NCBI GenBank assembly: GCA_945881885.1 | Contig: CAMCVI010000004.1 | Coordinates: 62,001-126,000 of the forward strand | From: Chryseobacterium gleum | GTDB taxonomy: Bacteria; Bacteroidota; Bacteroidia; Flavobacteriales; Flavobacteriaceae | Direction: 5' to 3' | Length of the DNA stretch: 64,000 nt | In this document: piece after piece, positions 42,325 through 51,538 of the stretch | How the letters are laid out: each line of letters opens with the position of its first letter | How positions within the stretch are numbered: the stretch's first letter is position 1 | The notes under the pieces: generated by a model | Seen by the model: only the letters and a program-made list of their open reading frames with translations | The model's database searches: none | What the model was told of the DNA's origin: nothing | Translations under genes and position numbers: made by a program

Positions 42325-45015
42325 ATGCCAAGAAACAATAAAATAAATTTACAACTTTCAGGTTTAGAACCACTTTTCGTTACCGAAGAATCTATTTTCG
42401 TGAATGTTGGTGAACGAACGAATGTTACAGGTTCCCGAAAATTTCTTCGTTTAATTAAAGAAGAAAAATACGACGAAGCACTTTCGGTTGCTCGTGAGCA
42501 AGTAGAAGGTGGTGCCCAAATTATTGATGTTAACATGGATGAAGGAATGTTAGATGGCGTATTTGCTATGACAAAATTCCTAAATTTAATTGCTGCCGAA
42601 CCTGATATTGCTCGTGTTCCAGTTATGATTGATAGCTCGAAATGGGAAATTATTGAAGCAGGTTTAAAAGTTGTACAAGGTAAAGCGGTGGTAAATTCTA
42701 TTTCTTTAAAAGAAGGTGAAGTAGTTTTTATTCATCACGCCAAACTAATAAAACGATATGGTGCAGCTGTAATTGTTATGGCTTTTGACGAAGTTGGACA
42801 AGCAGATAATTACCAAAGAAGAATTGAAATTTGTAAAAGAAGTTACGATATTTTGGTAAACCAAGTTGGTTTTCCTGCCGAAGATATTATTTTCGATCCT
42901 AATATTTTTCCTGTTGCAACGGGTATGGACGAACATAAATTAAACGCTTTAGATTTTTTTCAAGCAACAAAGTGGATTCGTGAAAACCTGCCTTTTGCTA
43001 ATATTTCTGGTGGTGTAAGCAATGTTTCCTTCTCTTTTCGTGGTAACGATAAAGTCCGTGAAGCCATGCATTCAGCTTTCTTATATCATGCCATTCAAAA
43101 CGGAATGACTATAGGAATTGTTAATCCGGAAATGTTAGAAATTTACGATGAAATTGATCCCATTTTATTAGAACATGTTGAAGATGTGCTTTTAAATAGA
43201 AGAGACGACGCCACAGAACGATTGTTAGATTTAGCCGAAAGTTTTAAGGGCGATTTTAAGATAAATGAAAAAGCTATTGCCGAATGGCGAAATGGTTCTA
43301 TTCAGGAACGATTGACTCATTCATTAGTAAAGGGAATAGACGAATTCATAGAAATTGATGTTGAAGAAGCCAGATTACAAGCCAAAAAAGCTATTGAAGT
43401 TATAGAGATAAGCTTAATGAATGGTATGAACGTAGTTGGCGATTTATTTGGTAGCGGAAAAATGTTTTTACCGCAAGTTGTAAAATCTGCACGTGTAATG
43501 AAAAAAGCTGTTGCATATTTATTACCATATATCGAAGAAGAAAAAGATTCAACTGCTTCGTCTTCGGCTGGAAAAGTTTTGATGGCAACCGTTAAAGGTG
43601 ATGTTCACGACATTGGAAAAAATATTGTATCAGTAGTTTTGGCCTGTAATAATTTTGAAATTATCGATTTGGGAGTTATGGTTCCACCAGAAAAAATTAT
43701 TGAAGCTGCCATAAAAGAAAATGTAGATATTATAGGTTTGAGTGGCTTAATTACGCCTTCATTAGACGAAATGGTGTATTTGGCCAAAGAAATGGATAAG
43801 TTGAACATCAAAATCCCAATAATGATAGGTGGTGCTACCACTTCGCGTGCACACACGGCAGTAAAAATTGCTCCAGAATATAAGGCAACTGTTGTCCATG
43901 TTAATGATGCTTCAAGAGCAGTAACAGTCGCTTCGAATTTATTAAATACGGAATCAAAAACAGATTTTTCAATAGCGTTACGTAAAGAATACGATACGTT
44001 ACGAGATGGCTATTTGAATAGAGCTAGAGAGAAAAATTTCTTAACAATTGATGCAGCTCGTAAAAATAAATTCAAAATAGATTGGGATAATTATAAGCCC
44101 ATACAACCTAATTTTATTGGAACAAAAACAGTTGAGGTTGAATTGTCTGAATTAGTTGATTTTATTGATTGGACACCATTTTTTCAATCGTGGGAATTAT
44201 ATGGAAAATATCCAGCTATTTTAACCGATGAGGTCGTAGGCGAACAAGCAACAGATTTATTTAAAGATGCACAAAATATGTTAGCCAAAATTGTTTCTGA
44301 AAAATGGTTTACGGCAAAAGGAATTTTAGGAATTTTTCCAGCAAATACTATAAATGATGACGATATCGAAGTATATTCTGAACCTTTAACGCAGAATTCA
44401 AAACCTAAAACCTTTTTATCATTAAGACAACAATCTCAAAAAACGGCTGGTGCGACCAATATTGCATTAGCTGATTTTATTGCACCAAAAGAAACTGAAA
44501 TTCAGGATTTTATAGGCTGCTTTTGTGTAACTACTGGATTTGGAGTAGATGAAAAAGCAGCAGAATTTGAAAGACAATTAGACGATTATAATGCTATTTT
44601 AACCAAAGCTTTAGGCGACAGATTAGCAGAAGCTTTCGCGGAATATTTGCATCTAAAAGTTCGAAAAGAAATTTGGGGATATGCTTCAGACGAACAACTT
44701 TCGAATCAAGAATTAATTAAAGAAAATTACAAAGGAATTCGTCCAGCACCTGGTTATCCTGCATGCCCAGATCATTTAGAAAAACCAACTATTTGGGATA
44801 TCTTAAATGTGGAGGAAAATATCGGTGTAAAATTAACTGAAAGTATGGCAATGTGGCCCGCTTCATCTGTTTCAGGATATTATTTTGCCCATCCTGAAAG
44901 CAACTATTTTGGGTTAGGAAAAATAAAATCTGACCAAGTAGCAGATTACGCAAAAAGAAGAAACATTACAATAGAAAAAGCAACCAAATGGTTAGCGCCA
45001 AATATTACAGATTAA
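42325..45015 (+). CDS. metH: Cobalamin-dependent methionine synthase, folate/B12/activation modules (split MetH, C-terminal part)
   Basis: An 896-residue protein. The pterin-binding domain (about 15-275; [18 protein letters not shown]) is followed by the four-helix cap and B12-binding domain with the cobalt-ligand motif [15 protein letters not shown] near residue 430. The C-terminal activation domain contains [17 protein letters not shown] and [18 protein letters not shown]. It transfers the methyl group of methyl-tetrahydrofolate to cobalamin and then to homocysteine held by the separate partner. A short heptamer-like stretch (44393-44420) encodes [10 protein letters not shown] in a variable linker. 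Operon with metF. Confidence 0.96.
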   Translation: MPRNNKINLQLSGLEPLFVTEESIFVNVGERTNVTGSRKFLRLIKEEKYDEALSVAREQVEGGAQIIDVNMDEGMLDGVFAMTKFLNLIAAEPDIARVPVMIDSSKWEIIEAGLKVVQGKAVVNSISLKEGEVVFIHHAKLIKRYGAAVIVMAFDEVGQADNYQRRIEICKRSYDILVNQVGFPAEDIIFDPNIFPVATGMDEHKLNALDFFQATKWIRENLPFANISGGVSNVSFSFRGNDKVREAMHSAFLYHAIQNGMTIGIVNPEMLEIYDEIDPILLEHVEDVLLNRRDDATERLLDLAESFKGDFKINEKAIAEWRNGSIQERLTHSLVKGIDEFIEIDVEEARLQAKKAIEVIEISLMNGMNVVGDLFGSGKMFLPQVVKSARVMKKAVAYLLPYIEEEKDSTASSSAGKVLMATVKGDVHDIGKNIVSVVLACNNFEIIDLGVMVPPEKIIEAAIKENVDIIGLSGLITPSLDEMVYLAKEMDKLNIKIPIMIGGATTSRAHTAVKIAPEYKATVVHVNDASRAVTVASNLLNTESKTDFSIALRKEYDTLRDGYLNRAREKNFLTIDAARKNKFKIDWDNYKPIQPNFIGTKTVEVELSELVDFIDWTPFFQSWELYGKYPAILTDEVVGEQATDLFKDAQNMLAKIVSEKWFTAKGILGIFPANTINDDDIEVYSEPLTQNSKPKTFLSLRQQSQKTAGATNIALADFIAPKETEIQDFIGCFCVTTGFGVDEKAAEFERQLDDYNAILTKALGDRLAEAFAEYLHLKVRKEIWGYASDEQLSNQELIKENYKGIRPAPGYPACPDHLEKPTIWDILNVEENIGVKLTESMAMWPASSVSGYYFAHPESNYFGLGKIKSDQVADYAKRRNITIEKATKWLAPNITD
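44393..44420. repeat. Short heptamer-like stretch inside metH
   Basis: AGAATTC, AAAACCT, AAAACCT, TTTTATC in 7-nt register within the coding frame. Only two units are identical, so this is a weak member of the heptamer family. Confidence 0.35.
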
Positions 45016-45020
45016 TATAA

Positions 45021-45088
45021 GGTATTGGGCAAAAGGTATGAGGTAAATGGATTACCTATGACCCAAAACCCAAAATCCAAAACCTAAA
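45021..45088. repeat. Bipartite heptamer array between metH and metF
   Basis: Left half GGTATTG, GGCAAAA, GGTATGA, GGTAAAT, GGATTAC; right half ACCCAAA, ACCCAAA, ATCCAAA, ACCTAAA. G-type units on the left face C-type units on the right, so the array is roughly self-complementary. It starts 5 nt after the metH stop and ends 3 nt before the metF ATG. Confidence 0.75.
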
Positions 45089-45091
45089 AAA

Positions 45092-46048
45092 ATGAAAGTA
45101 ACAGAACACATAGAAAATGCTAATGGAAAACCTTTGTTTTCTTTTGAAATTTTACCGCCTTTAAAAGGTCAAAATATTCAATCTATTTTTGATAGTATTG
45201 ATCCGTTGATGGAATTCAATCCGCCGTTTATTGATGTCACTTACCATCGAGAGGAATATGAATTCAAAGAATTATCAAATGGTTTATTGCAAAAGAAAAT
45301 TGTAAAAAAGCGTCCTGGTACGGTTGGTATTTGTGCTGGAATTCAAAATAAATACAACGTAGATGCCATTCCGCATATTCTGTGTGGTGGTTTTACAAAG
45401 GAAGATACCGAAAATTTACTAATAGATTTGGATTTTTTAGGAATTGATAATGTAGTGGCACTTCGAGGAGATGCAGTAAAAAGTGAAATTTACTTCAAGC
45501 CAGATAAAGAAGGTCACGCTTATGCTTCAGAATTGGTTTCGCAAATAAACGATTTAAATAACGGTATTTATTTAGATGAAGATTTGCAAAATTCTTCTAA
45601 AACTGATTTTTGTATCGGAGTATCTGGTTATCCCGAAAGACACATGGAAGCACCAAGTTTAGACAGCGACATTCATTTTTTAAAACAAAAGATTAAAAAC
45701 GGTGCCGATTATATTATTACGCAAATGTTTTTTGACAACCAGAAATTTTTTGATTTCGTAAACAAATGCAGAGCTGCTGGAATTACGGTGCCAATTATAC
45801 CTGGGTTAAAACCTATTTCTACAAAAAAACAGCTAAATTTAATTCCACACCGATTTAGTTTAGAATTACCAGATGATTTAATTATGTTAGTTGTAAAAGC
45901 AAAGGATAATGATGCCGTTAAACAAATTGGAATCGAATGGTGCGCCCAACAAAGTAAAGAACTTGTTGCAGCTGGAATACCCGTACTCCATTATTACTCA
46001 ATGGGTAAAGCAGAAAATATTAAAGCTATTGCTAGTCAGATATTTTAA
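45092..46048 (+). CDS. metF: Methylenetetrahydrofolate reductase
   Basis: A 318-residue FAD enzyme. PLFSFEILPPLKGQNI, NVVALRGDA and GADYIITQMFFDNQKFFDF are the flavin- and folate-binding segments of MetF. It produces methyl-tetrahydrofolate for the split MetH encoded upstream, so the riboswitch-controlled unit covers methyl supply and transfer. The whole spacer to metH is a heptamer array. No terminator was seen downstream. Confidence 0.97.
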   Translation: MKVTEHIENANGKPLFSFEILPPLKGQNIQSIFDSIDPLMEFNPPFIDVTYHREEYEFKELSNGLLQKKIVKKRPGTVGICAGIQNKYNVDAIPHILCGGFTKEDTENLLIDLDFLGIDNVVALRGDAVKSEIYFKPDKEGHAYASELVSQINDLNNGIYLDEDLQNSSKTDFCIGVSGYPERHMEAPSLDSDIHFLKQKIKNGADYIITQMFFDNQKFFDFVNKCRAAGITVPIIPGLKPISTKKQLNLIPHRFSLELPDDLIMLVVKAKDNDAVKQIGIEWCAQQSKELVAAGIPVLHYYSMGKAENIKAIASQIF

Positions 46049-46081
46049 TTTTAATTTTGTTTTTATTTGTGCTTCATAAAC

Positions 46082-46089
46082 TATATTTG
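46082..46089 (+). promoter_or_regulatory. Promoter -7 element for the PagL-like gene
   Basis: TATATTTG, a full TAnnTTTG match, 15 nt before the ATG at 46104, with TTG at 46057-46059 (22-nt spacing). Confidence 0.55.
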
Positions 46090-46103
46090 TCCTAAATATT
46101 TTT

Positions 46104-47192
46104 ATGAAGCATTTTTTATTTTTATTTATTTTCGGAATTTCATTTTCACAAAATCATTCAGACGCTTATTACATAGATGTTCAAGGATTCCGTGGAAATA
46201 ATTTCAAGCATACGCAAGAAGTTAGTCATTTATCAACAGGACATCCAGACGGACTTTTGATCAGTATCAATAAAAAATCATTAGGGAAAAAAGAATGGCA
46301 ACAAGTCTATGGTTATCCCGATTACGGAATTTCTTTTCAAACAATAGATTTCAAAAATAAATATCTAGGTAAAAATTATGCTATAGGGTTACATTATAAT
46401 TTTTACTTTTTAAAAAGACATTTACTTTTTAGGGTTTCACAAGGAATTGGTTTTACAACAAATCCTTATGATAAAGAAACCAACAATAAAAATAACGCTT
46501 TTGGTTCGAAAATCTTAGACAACAATTACATTTTATTGCAGTATCAAAAGCAAAACCTTCTTGGACCAATTGGTTTACAAACGGGCTTTATGTTCACCCA
46601 TTTTTCAAATGCACGATTTAAAGCGCCAAATAGTGGTATCAATAGTTATGCATTTACTTTTGGATTGAATTATAATTTTGAAAAAAACGCAACTATTCTA
46701 AAAGACAATTTGCCAAATTCAAAATCTTACGCTGAAAAAATTAAATACAATTTTGCATTTCGTACAGGAATTTCAGAAGCACCTGTAGTCGGAATTGGTC
46801 AGCGTCAGTTTTATCATATTGGTTTATATGCGGACAAACGATTGAATAGAAAAAGCGCTTTACAACTTGGAACAGACGTATTTTTTTCTAGATATTTAAA
46901 AGATTATATACAATTTTCGGCTGTGGCTTTTCCAAATAGAGAACCTGTTGATCCCAATACTGATTATAAGAGAATTGGCGTTTTTGTTGGGCACGAATTG
47001 TTTATCAATAAACTATCCATTGAAACGCAATTTGGTTATTATGTGTACAAACCTTTTAAATATGATATTGATATTTATCAGCGATTGGTTTTAAAATACT
47101 ATATCAATAAAAATATATTTGCTGGTATTGGTCTAAAAACGCATAAAGCAAAAGCCGAAGCCGCAGAATTAACTTTAGGAATTAGATTATGA
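46104..47192 (+). CDS. Acyloxyacyl hydrolase / PagL-like lipid A deacylase
   Basis: A 362-residue outer membrane barrel protein with signal peptide MKHFLFLFIFGISFSQ. The PagL-like catalytic segment FTHFSNARFKAPNSGINSYAF near residues 170-190 has the His-x-Ser pair used by lipid A 3-O-deacylases and the conserved Asn/Gly residues. It is longer than Gram-negative PagL (about 170 residues), as usual in Bacteroidota. It probably removes an acyl chain from lipid A in the outer membrane. Its last bases overlap the next start by 4 nt, so the two are coupled. Confidence 0.85.
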   Translation: MKHFLFLFIFGISFSQNHSDAYYIDVQGFRGNNFKHTQEVSHLSTGHPDGLLISINKKSLGKKEWQQVYGYPDYGISFQTIDFKNKYLGKNYAIGLHYNFYFLKRHLLFRVSQGIGFTTNPYDKETNNKNNAFGSKILDNNYILLQYQKQNLLGPIGLQTGFMFTHFSNARFKAPNSGINSYAFTFGLNYNFEKNATILKDNLPNSKSYAEKIKYNFAFRTGISEAPVVGIGQRQFYHIGLYADKRLNRKSALQLGTDVFFSRYLKDYIQFSAVAFPNREPVDPNTDYKRIGVFVGHELFINKLSIETQFGYYVYKPFKYDIDIYQRLVLKYYINKNIFAGIGLKTHKAKAEAAELTLGIRL

Positions 47193-47923
47193 TGAAAAAA
47201 TACATACTATTTGTTTTTGTTCTAATCCTTTCAGGTTGTGGTATTTCAGAGGATTGTGTAAAAAATGCAGGAAATCCAATAACTAAAGAATTTGCTATTT
47301 CTAATTTTGAAAAAATTCGCGTACACGCAGGAATTGCTTTAGTGGTAAAAGAAGGTCCAGATTTTAAAGTAATTATTGAATCAAATTCTAATGTAATTGG
47401 AAATATTGAAATAAATAAAGAAGGCGATTTTTTGGTTGCAAAAGACAACTCAACTTGTAATTGGACAAGAGATTTTAAAGCCGCAACTGTTTATGTAACC
47501 GCACCAAATATTACCGAAATTCATAGCAAAACAGAACAAGATATTTATTCAGACGGAACGCTTACTTTTCCAATTCTAAGATTATTTGCTTTAAATGAAG
47601 ACGAAGCGGGTACTGGTGATTTCTATTTTAATATAAATAACGGACAAACCGTAATTGAATCTAATCATGTTTCAAATTTTAATATTTCTGGGAATACTGC
47701 GGAATTATTGTGTAATTTCTATTTTGGTACAGGTAAATTTAATGGAGAAAATTTCATTTGTCAAAACATAAAAATTTTTCAACGAGGTTCTAACGATATG
47801 ATTTTAAAACCCATTCAATCTATCTCAGGAAAAATTTTAAATACTGGGAATGTGATTCTGAAAAATAATCCACCAATTATTGATGTACAACAATTGTTTT
47901 CAGGACATTTGATTTTGAATTAA
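47189..47923 (+). CDS. GIN-domain (DUF2807) lipoprotein
   Basis: A 244-residue protein with lipobox VLILSGCGISEDC. The mature part is a beta-solenoid-like GIN domain, the DUF2807 'putative auto-transporter adhesin, head GIN' family (FAISNFEKIRVHAGIALVVKEG; VYVTAPNITEIHSKTEQDIYS). Family function is unknown, although surface association is expected from the lipid anchor. It overlaps the PagL-like gene upstream by 4 nt and, convergently, the gldA stop by 4 nt (47920-47923). An alternative ATG lies one codon in. Confidence 0.85.
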   Translation: MMKKYILFVFVLILSGCGISEDCVKNAGNPITKEFAISNFEKIRVHAGIALVVKEGPDFKVIIESNSNVIGNIEINKEGDFLVAKDNSTCNWTRDFKAATVYVTAPNITEIHSKTEQDIYSDGTLTFPILRLFALNEDEAGTGDFYFNINNGQTVIESNHVSNFNISGNTAELLCNFYFGTGKFNGENFICQNIKIFQRGSNDMILKPIQSISGKILNTGNVILKNNPPIIDVQQLFSGHLILN

Positions 47924-48609
47924 GCTTTCGTTTTTTCTCTAAATACTTTTTCCAAATTCTTACCTAAATCTGCAAGTTGCGAATCTTCTACAATTTTTCC
48001 TTTGTGAATTATGATAATTCTATCGCAAATAGCTTCCACTTCTTGCATTATATGTGTAGATAAAAAAACCGTTTTGTCTTTACCAATATTTTTAATTAAT
48101 TCTCTAATTTCCACCAATTGATTTGGATCTAAACCGGTTGTTGGTTCATCTAAAATCAAAACATCTGGATTATGAAGTAAAGCTGTAGCCAATCCTACAC
48201 GCTGACGAAATCCTTTAGAAAGTTCGCCAATTTTTTTATGACATTCCGGTGTTAAACCCGTCAATTCAATCACTTCTTGGATTTGAGTTTTGTCTGTTTT
48301 GTGCACATCAGCACTAAATTCTAAATATTCACGAACATATAAATCTAGATATAACGGATTGTGTTCTGGTAAATATCCAACAGATTGTTGCACACTTTTT
48401 TGAGCTGTAATAACATCGAAACCATTTACGGTTGCTTCACCTTCATCAGCTGTTAAATAGGTTGTCAATATTTTCATTAATGTTGATTTTCCGGCACCAT
48501 TTGGACCTAAAAAACCTACTATTTCCCCTTTTTTTACAGAAAAACTAACGTTGTCCAACGCTTTTTGAGTTCCGTATGTTTTGGTGATGTCTTTTACCTC
48601 TATTGACAT
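47920..48609 (-). CDS. gldA: Gliding motility ABC transporter ATP-binding protein GldA
   Basis: A 229-residue ABC ATPase. Walker A GPNGAGKST near residue 35, signature LSKGFRQRVGLATALL near 131, and Walker B VLILDEPTTGLDP near 150. It is the GldA type, the ATPase of the GldAFG transporter first found through F. johnsoniae gliding mutants. I set the start at MSIEVKDITKTYG (48609); the ORF track adds 12 unlikely residues. The permease genes gldF and gldG are not adjacent. It is divergent from a TetR gene. Confidence 0.88.
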   Translation of the reverse strand: MSIEVKDITKTYGTQKALDNVSFSVKKGEIVGFLGPNGAGKSTLMKILTTYLTADEGEATVNGFDVITAQKSVQQSVGYLPEHNPLYLDLYVREYLEFSADVHKTDKTQIQEVIELTGLTPECHKKIGELSKGFRQRVGLATALLHNPDVLILDEPTTGLDPNQLVEIRELIKNIGKDKTVFLSTHIMQEVEAICDRIIIIHKGKIVEDSQLADLGKNLEKVFREKTKA

Positions 48610-48698
48610 AATCTTCTTTTCAACAAAAATAATAAATAAAAGCAATACTTTAATAGATAAATTTAAGTTAATATAGTTTTTGTTGTTTAATTTTTACG

Positions 48699-48706
48699 TA
48701 AATTTG
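48699..48706 (+). promoter_or_regulatory. Promoter -7 element for the TetR-ABC1-SDR unit
   Basis: TAAATTTG, a full TAnnTTTG match, 20 nt before the TetR ATG. It overlaps the palindrome at 48703-48715. Confidence 0.58.
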
Positions 48707-48715
48707 TTCAACAAA
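48703..48715. promoter_or_regulatory. Palindromic operator candidate at the TetR promoter
   Basis: TTTGTTCAACAAA is a perfect palindrome around its central base and overlaps the end of the -7 element. TetR-family regulators usually repress their own promoters through such sites, so this is a natural autoregulatory operator candidate. Confidence 0.5.
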
Positions 48716-48726
48716 ATAAGATTATT

Positions 48727-49404
48727 ATGGCTGCACCAAAAAAAAAGATAGCAATTACCGAAGATGTAATTATTTCTGCATACACAGATTATAGTTTAAC
48801 GCATGGCAAAAAACCAAATTCAGTTTATGAATTTGCCAAACAAAATGGCATGACAGAATCTGATTTTTATCAATTTTTTACTTCTTTTGAATCGTTAGAA
48901 AAGCAATATTTTGTTGCTATGTTTGACTATACTTTAACTTTGTTAGAAAAAAACGAAGCCTATCAATCGTATGAAAGTGCGGACAAGTTATCCGCCTTTT
49001 ATTTCACTTTTTTTGAAATGGCAACTGCAAATAGAAGTTTTGTTATTTACTTGTTAGAACAAGATAAAAATCCAATGAAAAACTTAGGTAAAATGGGCAA
49101 ACTTCGTGAAGTGTATTTGGATTATGCCTTAACTATTTTAGAAAAACCAATTAAAATTGAACAAGAAACTGTAGTTAAAATCCAAGATAAATTCTTACAA
49201 GAAGCATCTTGGTTACAATTTTTATCTATTTTCAATTTTTGGATGAAAGACGAATCTAAAAATTTTGAAAAAACAGATATCTTCATTGAAAAATCAGTAA
49301 AAGCTAGTTTCGATTTGGCTTATAATATTCCAACACAAAGCATTATTGATTTTGGAAAATTTTTATGGAAAGAACAAATGAATGGTATGTTTTCTAAATC
49401 ATAA
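48727..49404 (+). CDS. TetR-family transcriptional regulator
   Basis: A 225-residue, mostly helical protein. The N-terminal DNA-binding domain lies at about 10-60 (ITEDVIISAYTDYSL, then VYEFAKQNGMTESDFYQFFTSFESLEKQYF, which resembles the TetR helix-turn-helix). The rest is a ligand-binding or dimer domain. It heads a close-packed set with an ABC1 kinase (15 nt later) and an SDR-like protein (8 nt after that), and probably regulates them. A palindrome sits on its own promoter. No effector can be guessed. Confidence 0.82.
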   Translation: MAAPKKKIAITEDVIISAYTDYSLTHGKKPNSVYEFAKQNGMTESDFYQFFTSFESLEKQYFVAMFDYTLTLLEKNEAYQSYESADKLSAFYFTFFEMATANRSFVIYLLEQDKNPMKNLGKMGKLREVYLDYALTILEKPIKIEQETVVKIQDKFLQEASWLQFLSIFNFWMKDESKNFEKTDIFIEKSVKASFDLAYNIPTQSIIDFGKFLWKEQMNGMFSKS

Positions 49405-49419
49405 ACACAACAAAAAATA

Positions 49420-50727
49420 ATGAATAAAATAGATAGTATTCCAACGGGAAAGATGCAGCGCGTAACAAAATTAGTTACCACAGGGGTGAAAGTTGGAGGA
49501 AATTACCTAAAATATTACGGTGAAAAAGTAGTTAATCCTGCTTTAACTAAAGATAAATTACACGAAAGTAATGCCTCAGATATTTATGATGGATTAAAAG
49601 AATTAAAGGGAAGTGCGTTAAAAGTCGCACAAATGCTAAGCATGGAAAAAAACTTATTGCCGCAATCTTATGTAGATAAGTTTTCGTTGTCGCAATTTTC
49701 TGTTCCGCCTTTGTCAGCGCCTTTGGTTCGAAAAACGTTTAAAACTTATTTTAAAAAATATCCAGAAGAATTATTTGATACTTTTTCTCCAGATTCAATA
49801 AATGCAGCAAGCATTGGTCAAGTTCATAAAGCTACAAAAGACGGCAAAGATTTAGCTGTTAAAATTCAATATCCAGGCATACGAGAAAGTATCGGTTCGG
49901 ATATTGCAATAGTAAAACCAATTGCTGTTAGAATGTTTAATTTACAAGGAACTTCTGATGAATATTTTCAAGAAGTAGAGGAAAAATTAACTGAAGAAAC
50001 AGATTATAAATTAGAAATTTCGCAATCAATGAAGGTTATTGAAGATTGTGAGAAAATTGATAATTTATTATTTCCAAAATATTACCCTGAATATTCTTCG
50101 GACAAAATTATTACAATGGATTGGATGAACGGAATTCATTTATCTGAATTTTGTTCTAGTAACGCGTCTCAAGAACAGCGCAATAAAGTAGGGCAAACCT
50201 TATGGAATTTTTACATGTATCAAATTCATCAATTGAAAAAATTTCATGCTGATCCGCACCCAGGTAATTTTTTAGTAGATGAAAACGACAACCTAGTTGC
50301 GATTGATTTTGGCTGCATGAAAGAAATTCCGATTGATTTTTATGTACCTTATTTTGAAGTGTCTACAAAAGAATCTTTAAAAGACATGGACTATTTTACA
50401 AAAAAATTATACGAATTGGAAATACTTAAAAGCACAGATACACCTAAGGAACTTGATTTTTTTACAAATCTGTTTCATGATTTGCTAAGTGTTTTTACTC
50501 AGCCAATTCAAGCAGTAGTTTTTGATTTTGCACAACCTGAATTTCAAACTCAAATTGCGGTATTAAGTGAAAAATTTGCTAGCGACAAAACATTACGAAA
50601 AATGAATGGCAACAGAGGATCCAAACATTTCATTTACGTAAACCGAACATTTTTTGGTTTATACAGCCTAATGGCTGACATTAAAGCAAAAGTAATAGTC
50701 AACGATTTTGAAAAATATTTAAATTAA
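49420..50727 (+). CDS. ABC1/AarF (UbiB-type) atypical kinase
   Basis: A 435-residue protein-kinase-like ATPase. Visible are the Ala-rich/KxGQ-like helix LKELKGSALKVAQMLSMEK, INAASIGQVHKATKDGKDLAVKIQYPG with the ATP-binding lysine, HADPHPGNFLVDENDN with catalytic Asp and Asn, and IDFGCMKEI for the metal-binding Asp. UbiB relatives assist isoprenoid quinone synthesis or lipid handling; this organism makes menaquinone, so a ubiquinone role is unlikely. It lies between a TetR gene and an SDR gene, with 15- and 8-nt spacers, so all three probably form one operon. Confidence 0.9.
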   Translation: MNKIDSIPTGKMQRVTKLVTTGVKVGGNYLKYYGEKVVNPALTKDKLHESNASDIYDGLKELKGSALKVAQMLSMEKNLLPQSYVDKFSLSQFSVPPLSAPLVRKTFKTYFKKYPEELFDTFSPDSINAASIGQVHKATKDGKDLAVKIQYPGIRESIGSDIAIVKPIAVRMFNLQGTSDEYFQEVEEKLTEETDYKLEISQSMKVIEDCEKIDNLLFPKYYPEYSSDKIITMDWMNGIHLSEFCSSNASQEQRNKVGQTLWNFYMYQIHQLKKFHADPHPGNFLVDENDNLVAIDFGCMKEIPIDFYVPYFEVSTKESLKDMDYFTKKLYELEILKSTDTPKELDFFTNLFHDLLSVFTQPIQAVVFDFAQPEFQTQIAVLSEKFASDKTLRKMNGNRGSKHFIYVNRTFFGLYSLMADIKAKVIVNDFEKYLN

Positions 50728-50735
50728 AATTACAT

Positions 50736-51419
50736 ATGAAAAACTACTTAATAATTGGCGGAAGCAAAGGCGTTGGAGAACAAATTGTAAAAGAATTATC
50801 CGATAAAGGTAATTTTTGTCATGTTATTTCTCGTTCAGAACCTACTTATTCTTTCAATGGAAATTGGCACCAATTGGATGCCTTAACGGATGTTTTACCA
50901 ACTATTGAAGCCATTGATGGTTTGGTATATTGTTTAGGAAGTATCAATTTGAAACCATTTAATCGTTTGAGTTTAGAAGATTTTAATTCAGATTTAAATG
51001 TTAACTTTTTTGGTGCTTTAAAAGCGTTTCAACACTATTTGCCAACTTTAAAAAAATCAGAACAAGCAAGTGTGGTAATGTTTAGTACGGTTGCGGTGCA
51101 GTCAGGAATGCCATATCATGCAAGTATTGCTGCAGCAAAAGGAGCTGTTGAAGGTTTAGTAAAAAGTTTGGCGGCCGAATTTGCTCCTAAAATTAGAGTG
51201 AATGCTATAGCGCCTTCTTTAATTGATTCGCCATTGGCTGCAGGAATTTTACGATCAGATCAAATAAGAGAAAATATGATTACGAAACATCCTTTAAAGC
51301 GAATTTTAAATCCTGTTGATGTTTCTCAAACCGCTTGTTTTTTATTAACAGAAGCTTCGAATGGAATTACAGGACAAATTATAGTTCAAGATAATGGACT
51401 AGTAAGTTTAAGTTATTAA
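50736..51419 (+). CDS. SDR-family oxidoreductase-like protein lacking the catalytic tyrosine
   Basis: A 227-residue Rossmann protein. The dinucleotide-binding loop GGSKGVGEQIV opens the chain, DGLVYCLGSINLKPF corresponds to the NNAG region, and VRVNAIAPSLIDSPLA-like sequence follows the active site. In classical SDRs the active site reads YxxxK. Here the Lys is in SIAAAKGAVEG and the residue four before it is Ile, so the catalytic Tyr is missing; the only nearby Tyr is eight residues before the Lys. It may be a non-catalytic or altered SDR. Third gene of the TetR-ABC1-SDR unit. Confidence 0.86.
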   Translation: MKNYLIIGGSKGVGEQIVKELSDKGNFCHVISRSEPTYSFNGNWHQLDALTDVLPTIEAIDGLVYCLGSINLKPFNRLSLEDFNSDLNVNFFGALKAFQHYLPTLKKSEQASVVMFSTVAVQSGMPYHASIAAAKGAVEGLVKSLAAEFAPKIRVNAIAPSLIDSPLAAGILRSDQIRENMITKHPLKRILNPVDVSQTACFLLTEASNGITGQIIVQDNGLVSLSY

Positions 51420-51427
51420 ATATTTTA

Positions 51428-51435
51428 TATATTTG
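51428..51435 (+). promoter_or_regulatory. Promoter -7 element for the DAHP synthase gene
   Basis: TATATTTG, a full TAnnTTTG match, 8 nt after the SDR stop and 103 nt before the DAHP synthase ATG. It would give a leader that contains two hairpins. Confidence 0.52.
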
Positions 51436-51463
51436 TAATAGCTTAAAAATCGCCGATAATTAG

Positions 51464-51481
51464 TATAACTTTTCAGTTATA
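51464..51481 (+). promoter_or_regulatory. Leader hairpin upstream of DAHP synthase gene
   Basis: Stem TATAACT / AGTTATA with loop TTTC. It lies between the -7 element and the terminator-like hairpin and could be the first stem of an attenuator. Confidence 0.4.
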
Positions 51482-51501
51482 TTAAAATTATATAAATTAA
51501 T

Positions 51502-51530
51502 AAATCCCGATTTTTTCGGGATTTTTTATA
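51502..51530 (+). terminator. Intrinsic terminator directly ahead of the DAHP synthase ATG
   Basis: Stem AAATCCCGA / TCGGGATTT, loop T5, then a T-run, ending 9-12 nt before the ATG at 51539. There is no room for a promoter between it and the gene, so transcripts must read through it. It may end the SDR operon, act as an attenuator, or both. Confidence 0.75.
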
Positions 51531-51538
51531 CAAATAAA

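Noticed and set aside
41279-45015. Two metH ORFs as one gene broken by a frameshift
   Set aside because: The break lies exactly at the module boundary, with a 29-nt spacer and a proper ATG for the second part; flavobacteria commonly have this split.
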